The notes under the pieces are model-generated. The model was not told the origin of the DNA and made no database searches. It worked only from the letters and a program-made list of their open reading frames with translations. From IMG/VR virus record IMGVR_UViG_3300011113_000167, positions 1 to 38,402 of that record: DNA of 38,402 bases. One strand, written 5' to 3'. The DNA is from a virus. A program made the translations under genes and the position numbers. Shown here one piece after another: positions 30,976-37,288 of this stretch (positions are counted from its first letter, which is position 1; each line of letters starts with the position of its first letter).

Positions 30976-31176
30976 ATGACCGAGGAACCCGTTGGAACGA
31001 GGCTAGCCGTGCATGAAGCAGTGTGTGCTCAACGCTATGAGGCGATTGAGAAGCGGTTAGATGATGGCAGCAAGCGTATGCGGAATATCGAATACCTGCT
31101 GTACATCACCATAGCTGCTGTTCTCCTCGGCCCAGGCGTTGCCGCCGAGTTTGTTAAGAAGTTGCTCGGCCTGTGA
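30976..31176 (+). CDS. Small single-span membrane protein, possible lysis accessory (66 aa)
   Basis: A helical N-terminal region (LAVHEAVCAQRYEAIEKRLD) is followed by one C-terminal transmembrane helix (YLLYITIAAVLLGPGVAAEF). The layout resembles XhlA-like lysis accessory proteins, but the match is only in general form. It is directly followed by a second membrane protein, the holin and the lysozyme. Confidence 0.65.
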   Translation: MTEEPVGTRLAVHEAVCAQRYEAIEKRLDDGSKRMRNIEYLLYITIAAVLLGPGVAAEFVKKLLGL

Positions 31177-31671
31177 ATGGAGCCGGTATCTGCCATCATT
31201 GCCGCTGCTACCGCAGCCAATACTGCCTTTACTGTCATCAAGAAGATGGTGGCAACGGGCAAGGAGATAGAGCAGGTAGCCGGTCAAATAGGCAAGTGGT
31301 ACTCAGCCTTTGGCACATTTAACAGCCTAGCGGCTGCAAAGGCTAATAAGAAGCCTAGTGTCTTTAAGCGCCTCCTGCACGATGGCTCTGTTGAGCAAGA
31401 AGCTCTGCAGATCACCATGCACAAGCAGGCGCTGCACAAGCAGGAATATGAGCTCAAGTTGTTGATTATTGGCCACTACGGTGAGCGGGTCTACAACGAG
31501 ATGATTATGGAGCGGGTGCGGCTGAGGAAAGAGCGCGAGAAGAAAGAGCGAGAGCACCGGCTACGACAGCAAGAGTTCATGCTTAACGTGAAGTATGGAG
31601 CGGCGATTGCTTTACTGGCGGTTGCCGTTCTTGCTTTGTTCTATTACCTCAAAGACTTGGTGAGGCAGTAA
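31177..31671 (+). CDS. Membrane-anchored hypothetical protein in the lysis cassette (164 aa)
   Basis: An amphipathic start (VSAIIAAATAANTAFTVIKK) is followed by a charged coiled-coil middle (VRLRKEREKKEREHRLRQQE) and a C-terminal transmembrane helix (AAIALLAVAVLALFYYLKDL). Proteins like this often accompany holins in podovirus-like phages but have no firm function. The stop shares one base with the next ATG (TAATG). Confidence 0.7.
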   Translation: MEPVSAIIAAATAANTAFTVIKKMVATGKEIEQVAGQIGKWYSAFGTFNSLAAAKANKKPSVFKRLLHDGSVEQEALQITMHKQALHKQEYELKLLIIGHYGERVYNEMIMERVRLRKEREKKEREHRLRQQEFMLNVKYGAAIALLAVAVLALFYYLKDLVRQ

Positions 31672-32174
31672 TGCTTTCTTTGCTTTCTACCCTTGGCGGG
31701 CTGCTCATCTCCGGACTTCCCAAACTCCTAGAATTCTTCCAGAACAAGGCTGACCAAGCCCACGAGTTGCGGCTTGCCCAGTTGCAGAATGAGCGTGATC
31801 TGGCGATGGCGGCTCAGGGTTTTGCAGCCCAGCAGCGCATAGAAGAAATCCGCACCGAACAAGTCTCGCTGGAGACAGACGCCCGGATGACCGAGGCAGC
31901 ATTGGCGCATGACGAGAAGGTGCTGGAGAAGGCTTCCAAGTGGGTTGCCTCCTATGTAGGTACCGTGCGGCCTACGGTCACCTACATCTTTGTTCTGGAG
32001 TTGGTGGCGATCAACGCCTTCATGGCCGTGTACCTCTGGAATCACCCACACCTGATTCAAAACATTGACGATGTGCTTAGGTATTCTGACCTGATTTTCT
32101 CTACAGACGAGATGGCGATGCTAGGCGGCATCATTGGGTTTTGGTTCGGTTCTCGGGGTTGGGCCAAGAAGTGA
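31671..32174 (+). CDS. Holin, GTA-type three-span family
   Basis: A 167-aa protein with one hydrophobic N-terminal segment (LSLLSTLGGLLISGLPKLLE), a charged coiled coil (HELRLAQLQNERDLAMAAQG onward), then VRPTVTYIFVLELVAINAFM and a last IIGFWFGSRGWAKK. This layout matches holins of the GTA_holin_3TM family. It opens the inner membrane so the lysozyme encoded next can reach the wall. The stop overlaps the lysozyme GTG. Confidence 0.8.
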   Translation: MLSLLSTLGGLLISGLPKLLEFFQNKADQAHELRLAQLQNERDLAMAAQGFAAQQRIEEIRTEQVSLETDARMTEAALAHDEKVLEKASKWVASYVGTVRPTVTYIFVLELVAINAFMAVYLWNHPHLIQNIDDVLRYSDLIFSTDEMAMLGGIIGFWFGSRGWAKK

Positions 32175-32674
32175 AACTAAGCAAGGCGGGGGAAGACCTG
32201 ATGCACAGGTTTGAGGGATTTAGGAGTAAACCCTACCTATGCCCTGCCCATATATGGACGATTGGGTATGGCCATGTGCTGTATCAAGAGCAGATCAAAC
32301 TGCCCGTGATCCGCAAGGAAGGCTACACCGGGATGCTCAGAAGCGAGTTCCCGCTGAAACCGGAGGACAACCGTGTTTGGACTAAGACGGAGATCGACGA
32401 ACTATTCCACGCTGATGTCGTCATGTTTGAACGTGGTGTTCTTCGACTTGTTCCCCCTGTATCTGGGCGCCAAGGCAGCTTTGACGCTCTGGTCAGCTTT
32501 GCCTTCAATGCTGGGCTAGGCCGACTGCAAAGCAGCCAGATCAGGATGAAGGCCAATCGGGGAGACTGGTTGGCTGCCGCCGCAGGGTTTAGGAACTTCA
32601 TCACCGGGGGTGGAAAAGTACTGCCCGGTCTGGTAAAACGCAGAGAAGCAGAGATTGCTCTCTTTTTGGGGTAA
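32171..32674 (+). CDS. Endolysin, GH24 (T4-type) lysozyme
   Basis: A 167-aa lysozyme that cuts peptidoglycan. The GH24 catalytic layout is visible: E15 in RFEGFR, eight residues later C24 in PYLCPA, and five residues later T30 in WTIGYGH; Cys at the middle position is an accepted variant of the E-D/C-T triad. The later ALVSFAFNAGLGRLQSSQIR and LVKRREAEIALFL also match. The GTG at 32171 overlaps the holin stop by four bases (GTGA). No signal peptide is seen, so export relies on the holin. Confidence 0.9.
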   Translation: MKLSKAGEDLMHRFEGFRSKPYLCPAHIWTIGYGHVLYQEQIKLPVIRKEGYTGMLRSEFPLKPEDNRVWTKTEIDELFHADVVMFERGVLRLVPPVSGRQGSFDALVSFAFNAGLGRLQSSQIRMKANRGDWLAAAAGFRNFITGGGKVLPGLVKRREAEIALFLG

Positions 32675-32677
32675 GCG

Positions 32678-32938
32678 ATGAGCAAGGACAACCCAAGTCT
32701 GAGCGTAGGCAGAGGAGAGAAGCTGCCGGTATCTCAGGGTGCAGGCTTGACAGCCAAGGGCAGAGCCAAGTACAACCGTGAGACAGGCAGCAACCTCAAA
32801 GCTCCTGCTCCCAACCCGCGCACGGAGAAAGACGCTGCGCGGAAGAAATCCTTTTGTGCACGCATGGCTGGCGTGGTACGCAAGAGTAAGAACTCTGAGC
32901 GTGCGAAAGCCAGTCTAAGGAGATGGAAATGCCGATGA
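32678..32938 (+). CDS. Small basic protein, DUF6321-like (86 aa)
   Basis: MSKDNPSLSVGRGEKLPVSQ, then GLTAKGRAKYNRETGSNLKA and RKKSFCARMAGV are strongly reminiscent of a widespread short phage protein (DUF6321-like). It is highly basic. The role is unknown; nucleic-acid binding is possible. It lies after the lysozyme with a three-base gap and overlaps the next gene by ten. Confidence 0.75.
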   Translation: MSKDNPSLSVGRGEKLPVSQGAGLTAKGRAKYNRETGSNLKAPAPNPRTEKDAARKKSFCARMAGVVRKSKNSERAKASLRRWKCR

Positions 32939-33093
32939 CCCCACCTGAGAAGCGCGGCCTGTACTACAACATCAACAAGCGCAGAGCGGCTGGTCTGCCG
33001 CCTAAGAAGCCCGGTCAGGAGGGTTACCCCACCCGCCAGGCTTTTATTGATAGCAAGAAGACGGCCAAGCAGGCACGTTCTCACAAGCGTTAA
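32929..33093 (+). CDS. Small basic hypothetical protein (54 aa)
   Basis: The ATG at 32929 has AAGGAG about six bases upstream. The product, MPMTPPEKRGLYYNINKRRA ending ARSHKR, is Lys/Arg-rich and Pro-containing. It is the last late gene. Similar short basic proteins often follow DUF6321-like genes. No function is known. Confidence 0.65.
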   Translation: MPMTPPEKRGLYYNINKRRAAGLPPKKPGQEGYPTRQAFIDSKKTAKQARSHKR

Positions 33094-33095
33094 GG

Positions 33096-33121
33096 CAAAA
33101 GAAAAGGGGGCCGAAGCCCCC
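33096..33121 (-). terminator. Strong intrinsic terminator between converging operons
   Basis: On the minus strand GGGGGC-TTCG-GCCCCC is a 6-bp GC stem with a stable UUCG-type loop, followed by TTTTCTTTT. It lies just after the stop of the minus-strand gene at 33127-33354. On the plus strand the stem is there too but without a T-tract, so it may only slow transcription coming from the late operon. Confidence 0.85.
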
Positions 33122-33126
33122 TGTAG

Positions 33127-33354
33127 TCATGGGATGGTTACTTCCCAGCCATCTCTGCTATCCCATTTTGCCTTCGACAAGTATCCTGGCATTTGATAAC
33201 CGAAGTCGTAACCTCGATCTTCCAGAATCATGCCGTTGTGTTTAGCTGCTGCAGCCGCCTTGTCAGCGATCTTGCGGTCTGTGTAGAAGTACCAACTGAC
33301 CTTGCAGCCAGAACGAAGTGCGTCGGCCTTGGGATAGGCTTTCATCTTTTGCAT
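33127..33354 (-). CDS. Small hypothetical protein with its own promoter (75 aa)
   Basis: The protein starts MQKMKAYPKADALRSGCKVS and has WYFYTDRKIADKAAAAAKHN and DFGYQMPGYL. It is small, aromatic and basic. AGGAG lies six bases before the ATG. It has its own strong promoter and ends at a strong terminator, so it is a single-gene unit that may be heavily expressed early. The function is unknown. Confidence 0.75.
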   Translation of the reverse strand: MQKMKAYPKADALRSGCKVSWYFYTDRKIADKAAAAAKHNGMILEDRGYDFGYQMPGYLSKAKWDSRDGWEVTIP

Positions 33355-33380
33355 ACCATGCTCCTAGTGTGTTAAAGAAC

Positions 33381-33400
33381 TGTGAGACTTTCGACTCACA
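33381..33400 (-). promoter_or_regulatory. Hairpin/operator at the transcript start of the 75-aa gene
   Basis: TGTGAG (33381-33386) and CTCACA (33395-33400) form an inverted repeat. On the minus strand it can extend to 8-bp arms with one mismatch around a GAAA loop. It lies just downstream of the -10 box, so it could be a repressor site or a protective 5' RNA hairpin. Confidence 0.5.
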
Positions 33401-33405
33401 CTTTA

Positions 33406-33433
33406 ATTATAATCATATAATCACACCAAACAA
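33406..33433 (-). promoter_or_regulatory. Sigma70 promoter for the 75-aa gene
   Basis: On the minus strand TTGTTT (plus 33428-33433) and a perfect TATAAT (33406-33411) are separated by 16 bases. Transcription would start about 45 bp before the ATG. The surrounding sequence is AT-rich compared with the rest of the genome. This is the most convincing promoter in the window. Confidence 0.65.
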
Positions 33434-33440
33434 CTAGGAG

Positions 33441-33465
33441 TTACCCTTAGAAAAACTGAGGGTAA
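33441..33465. other. Inverted repeat between two minus-strand genes
   Basis: TTACCCTTAG (33441-33450) and CTGAGGGTAA (33456-33465) form 10-bp arms with one mismatch around an AAAAA/TTTTT loop. No T-tract follows, so it is a poor terminator. A perfect 12-bp palindrome GTAAGTACTTAC (33462-33473) overlaps its end. It could be an RNA-processing or regulatory site. Confidence 0.5.
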
Positions 33466-33473
33466 GTACTTAC

Positions 33474-33635
33474 TTACTGCACGGTAGGGTCTGCTGGTGC
33501 AGCAGGCTGCGGTGCTTGTGCCTGTACTTGCTGCATGAGCTTTTGCAGCAGTGGGAAGGCTCCTGACTGGGTTGGGAGCTGGCCAAGTACTTGCAGCAGG
33601 AATTGTGCTTCGTTGGGTTCGACTTCAAGTTTCAT
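33474..33635 (-). CDS. Small Gln/Pro-rich hypothetical protein (53 aa)
   Basis: The ATG at 33635 has AAGGA seven bases upstream. The product begins MKLEVEPNEAQFLLQVLGQL and ends in a Gln/Ala/Pro tail. A short helix followed by a disordered tail is likely. It lies 12 bp after the glycosyltransferase gene, so it is probably co-transcribed with it. The function is unknown. Confidence 0.65.
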   Translation of the reverse strand: MKLEVEPNEAQFLLQVLGQLPTQSGAFPLLQKLMQQVQAQAPQPAAPADPTVQ

Positions 33636-33647
33636 GTTGTTTCCTTT

Positions 33648-34418
33648 TTAGGGTGCAGGGATAAGCCCACCTTCAAAGAGGTAGGTGCCGAAATGACCGA
33701 GTTGCACCCAGGGTGCTGCCCAGACATCCATCTTGGCTTCACGAGCCAATTTACAAAACGCATAGTCTTCTGACAGAAGACGCTGCGATTCCTTCTCTAT
33801 AAATACGGGGAAGTATTCATAAATCAAGTCTTGAGGCTTGATAACACCACCGAGGTCACCGACATCACTGCGGTAGGTGTTGACCTTCTTCTTGAGCTTT
33901 TCAAAGACTTCGCGCTTGATAAGCATGAAGCCGGTGCCCCCGTTCCAGATACGCAGTGGCTTGTCTACGGGGACGGTGACGGCTCCTTGGTGATCTACGA
34001 GGTTGACCACGAGAGAGCCGGTGTAGCGGGTGAGTTCGTGAGCTGGCACGCCTTGCTTGACAGCCCAGTCCACACCTGCCCAGTTAATTTCCTTCTTGGG
34101 GTAGATGCCGCAGATGATGTCCTTGTCTGCTTTGACCAGGCTGATGACATCCTGCGGGTTAAACCGGATGTCTGCGTCTATAAACATCAGGTGGGTGCAT
34201 TCCTTCTTTTGCATGAAGCCGTGCACCAGTGCGTTGCGAGCACGCTGGATAAGGCTTTCGTTGAACATGAAGGAGAAGGAGACATCCATCTCTGCGGCGC
34301 GGCACAGTGTGCCCATCTGCAGCATGGACTGGGTGTAGAACCCTGTGCACATCCCACCGTACATGGGTGTAGCCACGAAGATGTGCGGCTTTGGTTTAGG
34401 CTTTTTTGCTCTTGGCAT
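33648..34418 (-). CDS. Glycosyltransferase, GT-A type
   Basis: A 256-aa protein with ATPMYGGMCTGF near the N-terminus (nucleotide-binding strand), FIDADIRF (79-86) as the DxD metal-binding motif, and GGTGFMLIKREVFEKL in the acceptor part. This is the GT-A layout of phage-encoded sugar transferases. AAAGGA lies before the ATG. It is transcribed opposite to the DUF5672 protein (5815-6615). The substrate is unknown; DNA base or surface glycosylation are options. Confidence 0.8.
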   Translation of the reverse strand: MPRAKKPKPKPHIFVATPMYGGMCTGFYTQSMLQMGTLCRAAEMDVSFSFMFNESLIQRARNALVHGFMQKKECTHLMFIDADIRFNPQDVISLVKADKDIICGIYPKKEINWAGVDWAVKQGVPAHELTRYTGSLVVNLVDHQGAVTVPVDKPLRIWNGGTGFMLIKREVFEKLKKKVNTYRSDVGDLGGVIKPQDLIYEYFPVFIEKESQRLLSEDYAFCKLAREAKMDVWAAPWVQLGHFGTYLFEGGLIPAP

Positions 34419-34430
34419 GTTGATTCCTTT

Positions 34431-34489
34431 GCTGGTTAGAAGTAGCAGACTGTCAGCAACACGGGTCTGCCAGCCATGTCCTAACCAGC
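34431..34489 (-). other. Nested stem-loop between two genes
   Basis: GCTGGTTAG (34431-34439) and CTAACCAGC (34481-34489) form a perfect 9-bp stem; inside it GCAGAC (34445-34450) and GTCTGC (34465-34470) form a second stem. The outer arm contains the stop codon of the 35-aa gene, and the structure ends just before the ribosome binding site of the glycosyltransferase. It may control translation or RNA processing of that gene. Confidence 0.6.
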
Positions 34490-34588
34490 CGGTGGAGTGC
34501 CGGACTGATCCTGCTGACTGGATGCTTGGTTGAAGCCATCTTCAAAGCCAAGCCGGTAGGCGAGATTCCAGAGGTCTTGCAGGCTCAT
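34481..34588 (-). CDS. Very small hypothetical protein (35 aa)
   Basis: MSLQDLWNLAYRLGFEDGFN then a Gln/Ser/Pro-rich tail. The first 20 residues form a likely amphipathic helix. It begins 11 bp after the stop of the nuclease-like gene. The Shine-Dalgarno is weak, so this gene is less certain than its neighbours. Its stop codon lies in the outer arm of a stem-loop. Confidence 0.5.
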   Translation of the reverse strand: MSLQDLWNLAYRLGFEDGFNQASSQQDQSGTPPAG

Positions 34589-34599
34589 GTTCAGCAGCT

Positions 34600-34920
34600 C
34601 TACGAGATGTCCTCTATCCTCAGGACATAGCGGCCTTTGCTGTTCTTCCTCCATCCATGCACCTCTATACGGATGCCTGCGTCACGCACAGCGGCCACAG
34701 TCTCAGACTCTTGTATCTTCTTGATACGCTCTGATACCGCAGAAGCTGTCACCTGCACAGCCAAAACTTCATTCTTGCGGATAGCCAGTAGATCACACCA
34801 TCCCCACAAGTCCTGACGTATCCGGGCGTGTGGGTTCCAGCGTTCTACGATAGCCACCATGTAGCCCTGCTCACGTAGGTAAGCAAGGCTGCGCTGTGTA
34901 GGCGACAGACTAGCGGCCAT
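34600..34920 (-). CDS. PD-(D/E)XK nuclease-like protein (106 aa)
   Basis: A short protein with LAYLREQGYMVAIVERWNPH, then DLWGWCDLLAIRKNEVLAVQ and VTASAVSERIKKI. The order helix, strand with Asp (CDLLAI), strand with Gln (AVQVT) matches the core of the restriction-endonuclease-like fold seen in Holliday-junction resolvases and VRR-NUC proteins. The usual E/Q-x-K ends here as QVT, lacking the Lys. It lies beside the SSB-like and recombination genes. A resolvase role is inferred. Confidence 0.65.
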   Translation of the reverse strand: MAASLSPTQRSLAYLREQGYMVAIVERWNPHARIRQDLWGWCDLLAIRKNEVLAVQVTASAVSERIKKIQESETVAAVRDAGIRIEVHGWRKNSKGRYVLRIEDIS

Positions 34921-35222
34921 CAGAAGGGCACGTCGTTATCGTCAATGTTGCGCCGGTACTTGGGTGGTACTTCTTTAGGGATGTCGGCTTCTTCGTTACG
35001 CTCGTGCTCTTTCTTCTTGCTGAAGTTGTCCTCGGCCAGTGACAGCAGAGGATAGCCACGAGAGGTGGGACGCTCCCAGCAGGCTATCTTGAGCTTCTCT
35101 CCGGCCTTGTAGTCCATCTCCAGGATGAGGTAGCCCTTGTACTTAGGCTTCTTGTTGTCAGGGGTTGAGCCCTCTTCGTAGTACATGACGCCCTTGCCGG
35201 GACGCTCTTGATGCTGGTTCAT
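34920..35222 (-). CDS. Putative single-stranded DNA-binding protein
   Basis: A 100-aa protein. Residues about 20-68 are beta-rich (YKGYLILEMDYKAGEKLKIA, RGYPLLSLAED). The tail NIDDNDVPF closely matches the acidic DDxxPF tip with which SSBs recruit partner proteins. Context supports this: nuclease-like gene downstream, HTH, RecT-like and YqaJ genes upstream. A canonical OB-fold signature is not evident, so the family remains uncertain. The start overlaps the stop of the HTH gene (ATGA). Confidence 0.6.
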   Translation of the reverse strand: MNQHQERPGKGVMYYEEGSTPDNKKPKYKGYLILEMDYKAGEKLKIACWERPTSRGYPLLSLAEDNFSKKKEHERNEEADIPKEVPPKYRRNIDDNDVPF

Positions 35223-35401
35223 GTCTTGCCTTTCACTAGGTGGTAGCGAGCAAACTCTTTCTCGCCTTGTTTCACAGTCTCTGTGTAGATGTTGTATCCC
35301 TGCTTGCGTAGCTCATCTATCCTGGCTGCAAGGCGAAAGCACCCGAATCTGGAGAGTGCTTCCACCGCAGTCAGTGTTTGACCAGCCAGCAACCAACTCA
35401 G
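35219..35401 (-). CDS. Helix-turn-helix protein with probable CTG start (60 aa)
   Basis: The frame reads LSWLLAGQTLTAVEALSRFG, CFRLAARIDELRKQGYNIYT, then a basic strand pair and LVKGKT. This is the winged-HTH type common in small phage proteins (TAVEALSRFG and RLAARIDELR). No ATG or GTG exists. A CTG at 35401 has GGAG five bases upstream and makes a CTGA overlap with the RecT-like stop, parallel to the ATGA overlaps of its neighbours. A TTG three codons later is the alternative. Confidence 0.7.
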   Translation of the reverse strand: MSWLLAGQTLTAVEALSRFGCFRLAARIDELRKQGYNIYTETVKQGEKEFARYHLVKGKT

Positions 35402-36267
35402 AATGGCTCCGCGCTGGGTTCCGTTTCCGTTGATTGCAGGGACACTTGCAACTTTGGGCCCACTTGTCCTCCGGCTTGCACAACAGCAGCTTTGAGCTTG
35501 CCCTTCTGGATGCCGTTAAACGTCTTCATAAGCTCTTCGTTGCACTTGCCCAGGGCTTCTAGCTTCCCAGTCTTTTCCTCGTCTGAGAACTTAGCAGAGG
35601 TCTGAATCTTGGCAACCATTGCGGCATACGCCTGTGTCCAGTCTTCGATGGTGTGGTGGCTGCTGTAGGCTTCTTCCATGCCAGGAACGAAGAAGGGATA
35701 GGCTGGCGCTGGGTCATTGACAGACACGGTGATAACACCCTCGTTGTCCACAATCTCAGCCTTGCCCATGTCTTTAACCTTGGCAGGCTTCTTGTCGTCA
35801 AACTCCTCGACTTCCTCGGGGGTGTAGACCCCGACCACAACACCGGGATAGACAGCACGGATACCTTCAGACAGGCAGCGAGCACGCAGCATGGCTCGTG
35901 GGTACTTGGCCCAGTTGTCCTTGGTGGTGATGCCTATTCTCTTGGCTTGCTCCATCGTCCAGGTAACGTCCAGTGAGCCGCCTTGTGGGTGACTAAAGGT
36001 GCCGGTTACTTCCCTGTCGGTGTAGACCTTCCAGTGCACAGTACCCCCGGCTTGCTGGAAACGGGCGAGCATGGCGTCGGCCTTGAGGGCCGGCCTGCCC
36101 TGTATGACGTGGTAGTCACGCATAGCCACAGCAGGGTGCAGGCTCTCTGCTTGGCACAGGAGCATGATGGCCATAGCTTCTTCTGGGTTCTTAAACCCAA
36201 ACATCTTGGACTTGGCAGCAACCTCTGCCATCGTGGTGATGTCGGACAGGGGGACTAGGTTTGACAT
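35398..36267 (-). CDS. RecT-like single-strand annealing protein
   Basis: A 289-aa protein with LHPAVAMRDYHVIQGRPALK and ADAMLARFQQAGGTVHWKVY, then WAKYPRAMLRARCLSEGIRA and YPGVVVGVYTPEEVE. These segments are typical of RecT-type annealing proteins. It anneals complementary ssDNA after resection by the YqaJ-type exonuclease encoded upstream (36275-37168). The C-terminus is acidic and Pro-rich. This pair probably repairs and concatenates phage DNA. Confidence 0.8.
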   Translation of the reverse strand: MSNLVPLSDITTMAEVAAKSKMFGFKNPEEAMAIMLLCQAESLHPAVAMRDYHVIQGRPALKADAMLARFQQAGGTVHWKVYTDREVTGTFSHPQGGSLDVTWTMEQAKRIGITTKDNWAKYPRAMLRARCLSEGIRAVYPGVVVGVYTPEEVEEFDDKKPAKVKDMGKAEIVDNEGVITVSVNDPAPAYPFFVPGMEEAYSSHHTIEDWTQAYAAMVAKIQTSAKFSDEEKTGKLEALGKCNEELMKTFNGIQKGKLKAAVVQAGGQVGPKLQVSLQSTETEPSAEPF

Positions 36268-36274
36268 GTGAACC

Positions 36275-37168
36275 TCACTTGATTAAGAAACGGCGTGAGC
36301 CGGGGACTTCAACCATGAACTGTTTGTAGACCTCTGGCATAGCGGCTTTGAACAGCTCTGTGTTGAACTTGGTGGTGGGTTTGCTGCTCTTCCACGTAGC
36401 CAGCACCTTGCCATCAAAGGTGCCCAGCGTGTCAGCTTCCCCCATGTACTTTTGCAGGTTGGTCTTGAGGATTTCTTCCATCTCCTCCAGCTGCTTCATC
36501 TCGTGCTTGACCCGCACCAGCCTGTCGCACAGCTCTTCCATAGCTGCGGTGGCAACCTTGCTGATAGCCATGCTCACAGGCCACATGGCGCGGCACTGGT
36601 CTGTGGTTTCAGCATCAGCTTGAGTACCAGACTGGACGTGGCCCCAGAGGACGGCCATCTTCTGTATCAGTTCATCCTTCTCGGCGTCCTCAACCAGCTT
36701 AGGAATGAGCACAAACTCTTGACCACCGAATAGCACAGCCAGGTAGATTTTCTTAACACCCATGACTGCGGCTTCGTGGACAAGTTGAGCCATGTCAGCA
36801 GCAGGCATGACGCCACTCTCGTCAAACTTACTTCTAACTGCAGCGTTGTAGTTCTTACACTCAACCAGAATCGGCTCGCCATTCTCACGCCCTGCGAAGT
36901 CAAAGTGAGCACGGAACCACTCGTGCTTAGGATGGGTGCGGTACTCCTCTATCTTGGTGAGCTCAACACGCAGCTTGTCTTGGGCCAGGCGCCCTATCAC
37001 TGGCTCCATGACGTGCCCCATCTGGACAGCTTCTATGTTGGACAGGTCAGGAATGGGCATCTTTCCCTGCTTTTGCAGGATTACTTCGTTGGCATAGCCA
37101 CTGGCTGCACGGCGTGTATCACTGGCCCACCACGCAGCGTTGCGTACTGCAGGATCAAAGTCAGACAT
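36275..37168 (-). CDS. YqaJ-type (lambda exonuclease family) recombination nuclease
   Basis: A 297-aa nuclease. GHVMEPVIGR (51-60) has E55, then HFDFAGRENGEPILVECKNYN gives D90, E103 and K105: the D-(x)n-E-x-K of the YqaJ fold. The C-terminal half has a coiled coil (VKHEMKQLEEMEEILKTNLQ) not needed for the nuclease core. It degrades one strand from dsDNA ends to provide substrate for the RecT-like protein. AGGAG precedes the ATG. Confidence 0.88.
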   Translation of the reverse strand: MSDFDPAVRNAAWWASDTRRAASGYANEVILQKQGKMPIPDLSNIEAVQMGHVMEPVIGRLAQDKLRVELTKIEEYRTHPKHEWFRAHFDFAGRENGEPILVECKNYNAAVRSKFDESGVMPAADMAQLVHEAAVMGVKKIYLAVLFGGQEFVLIPKLVEDAEKDELIQKMAVLWGHVQSGTQADAETTDQCRAMWPVSMAISKVATAAMEELCDRLVRVKHEMKQLEEMEEILKTNLQKYMGEADTLGTFDGKVLATWKSSKPTTKFNTELFKAAMPEVYKQFMVEVPGSRRFLIK

Positions 37169-37177
37169 GGGAATCTC

Positions 37178-37288
37178 CTAGAAGAATAAGAACTTGATGA
37201 CAAGGCCGAGCATGACAAAGGGTGCTAGCCCTATCAGCAGGAGAAGACAGGCTATCCACAGCCACATACAGGCGTCTATGAGCTTCAT
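37178..37288 (-). CDS. Tiny single-span membrane protein (36 aa)
   Basis: MKLIDACMWLWIACLLLLIG continues LAPFVMLGLVIKFLFF: almost the whole protein is one hydrophobic span. AGGAG lies six bases upstream of the ATG, which overlaps the stop of the preceding gene (ATGA). It is about ten bases ahead of the YqaJ gene. Function unknown. Confidence 0.6.
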   Translation of the reverse strand: MKLIDACMWLWIACLLLLIGLAPFVMLGLVIKFLFF

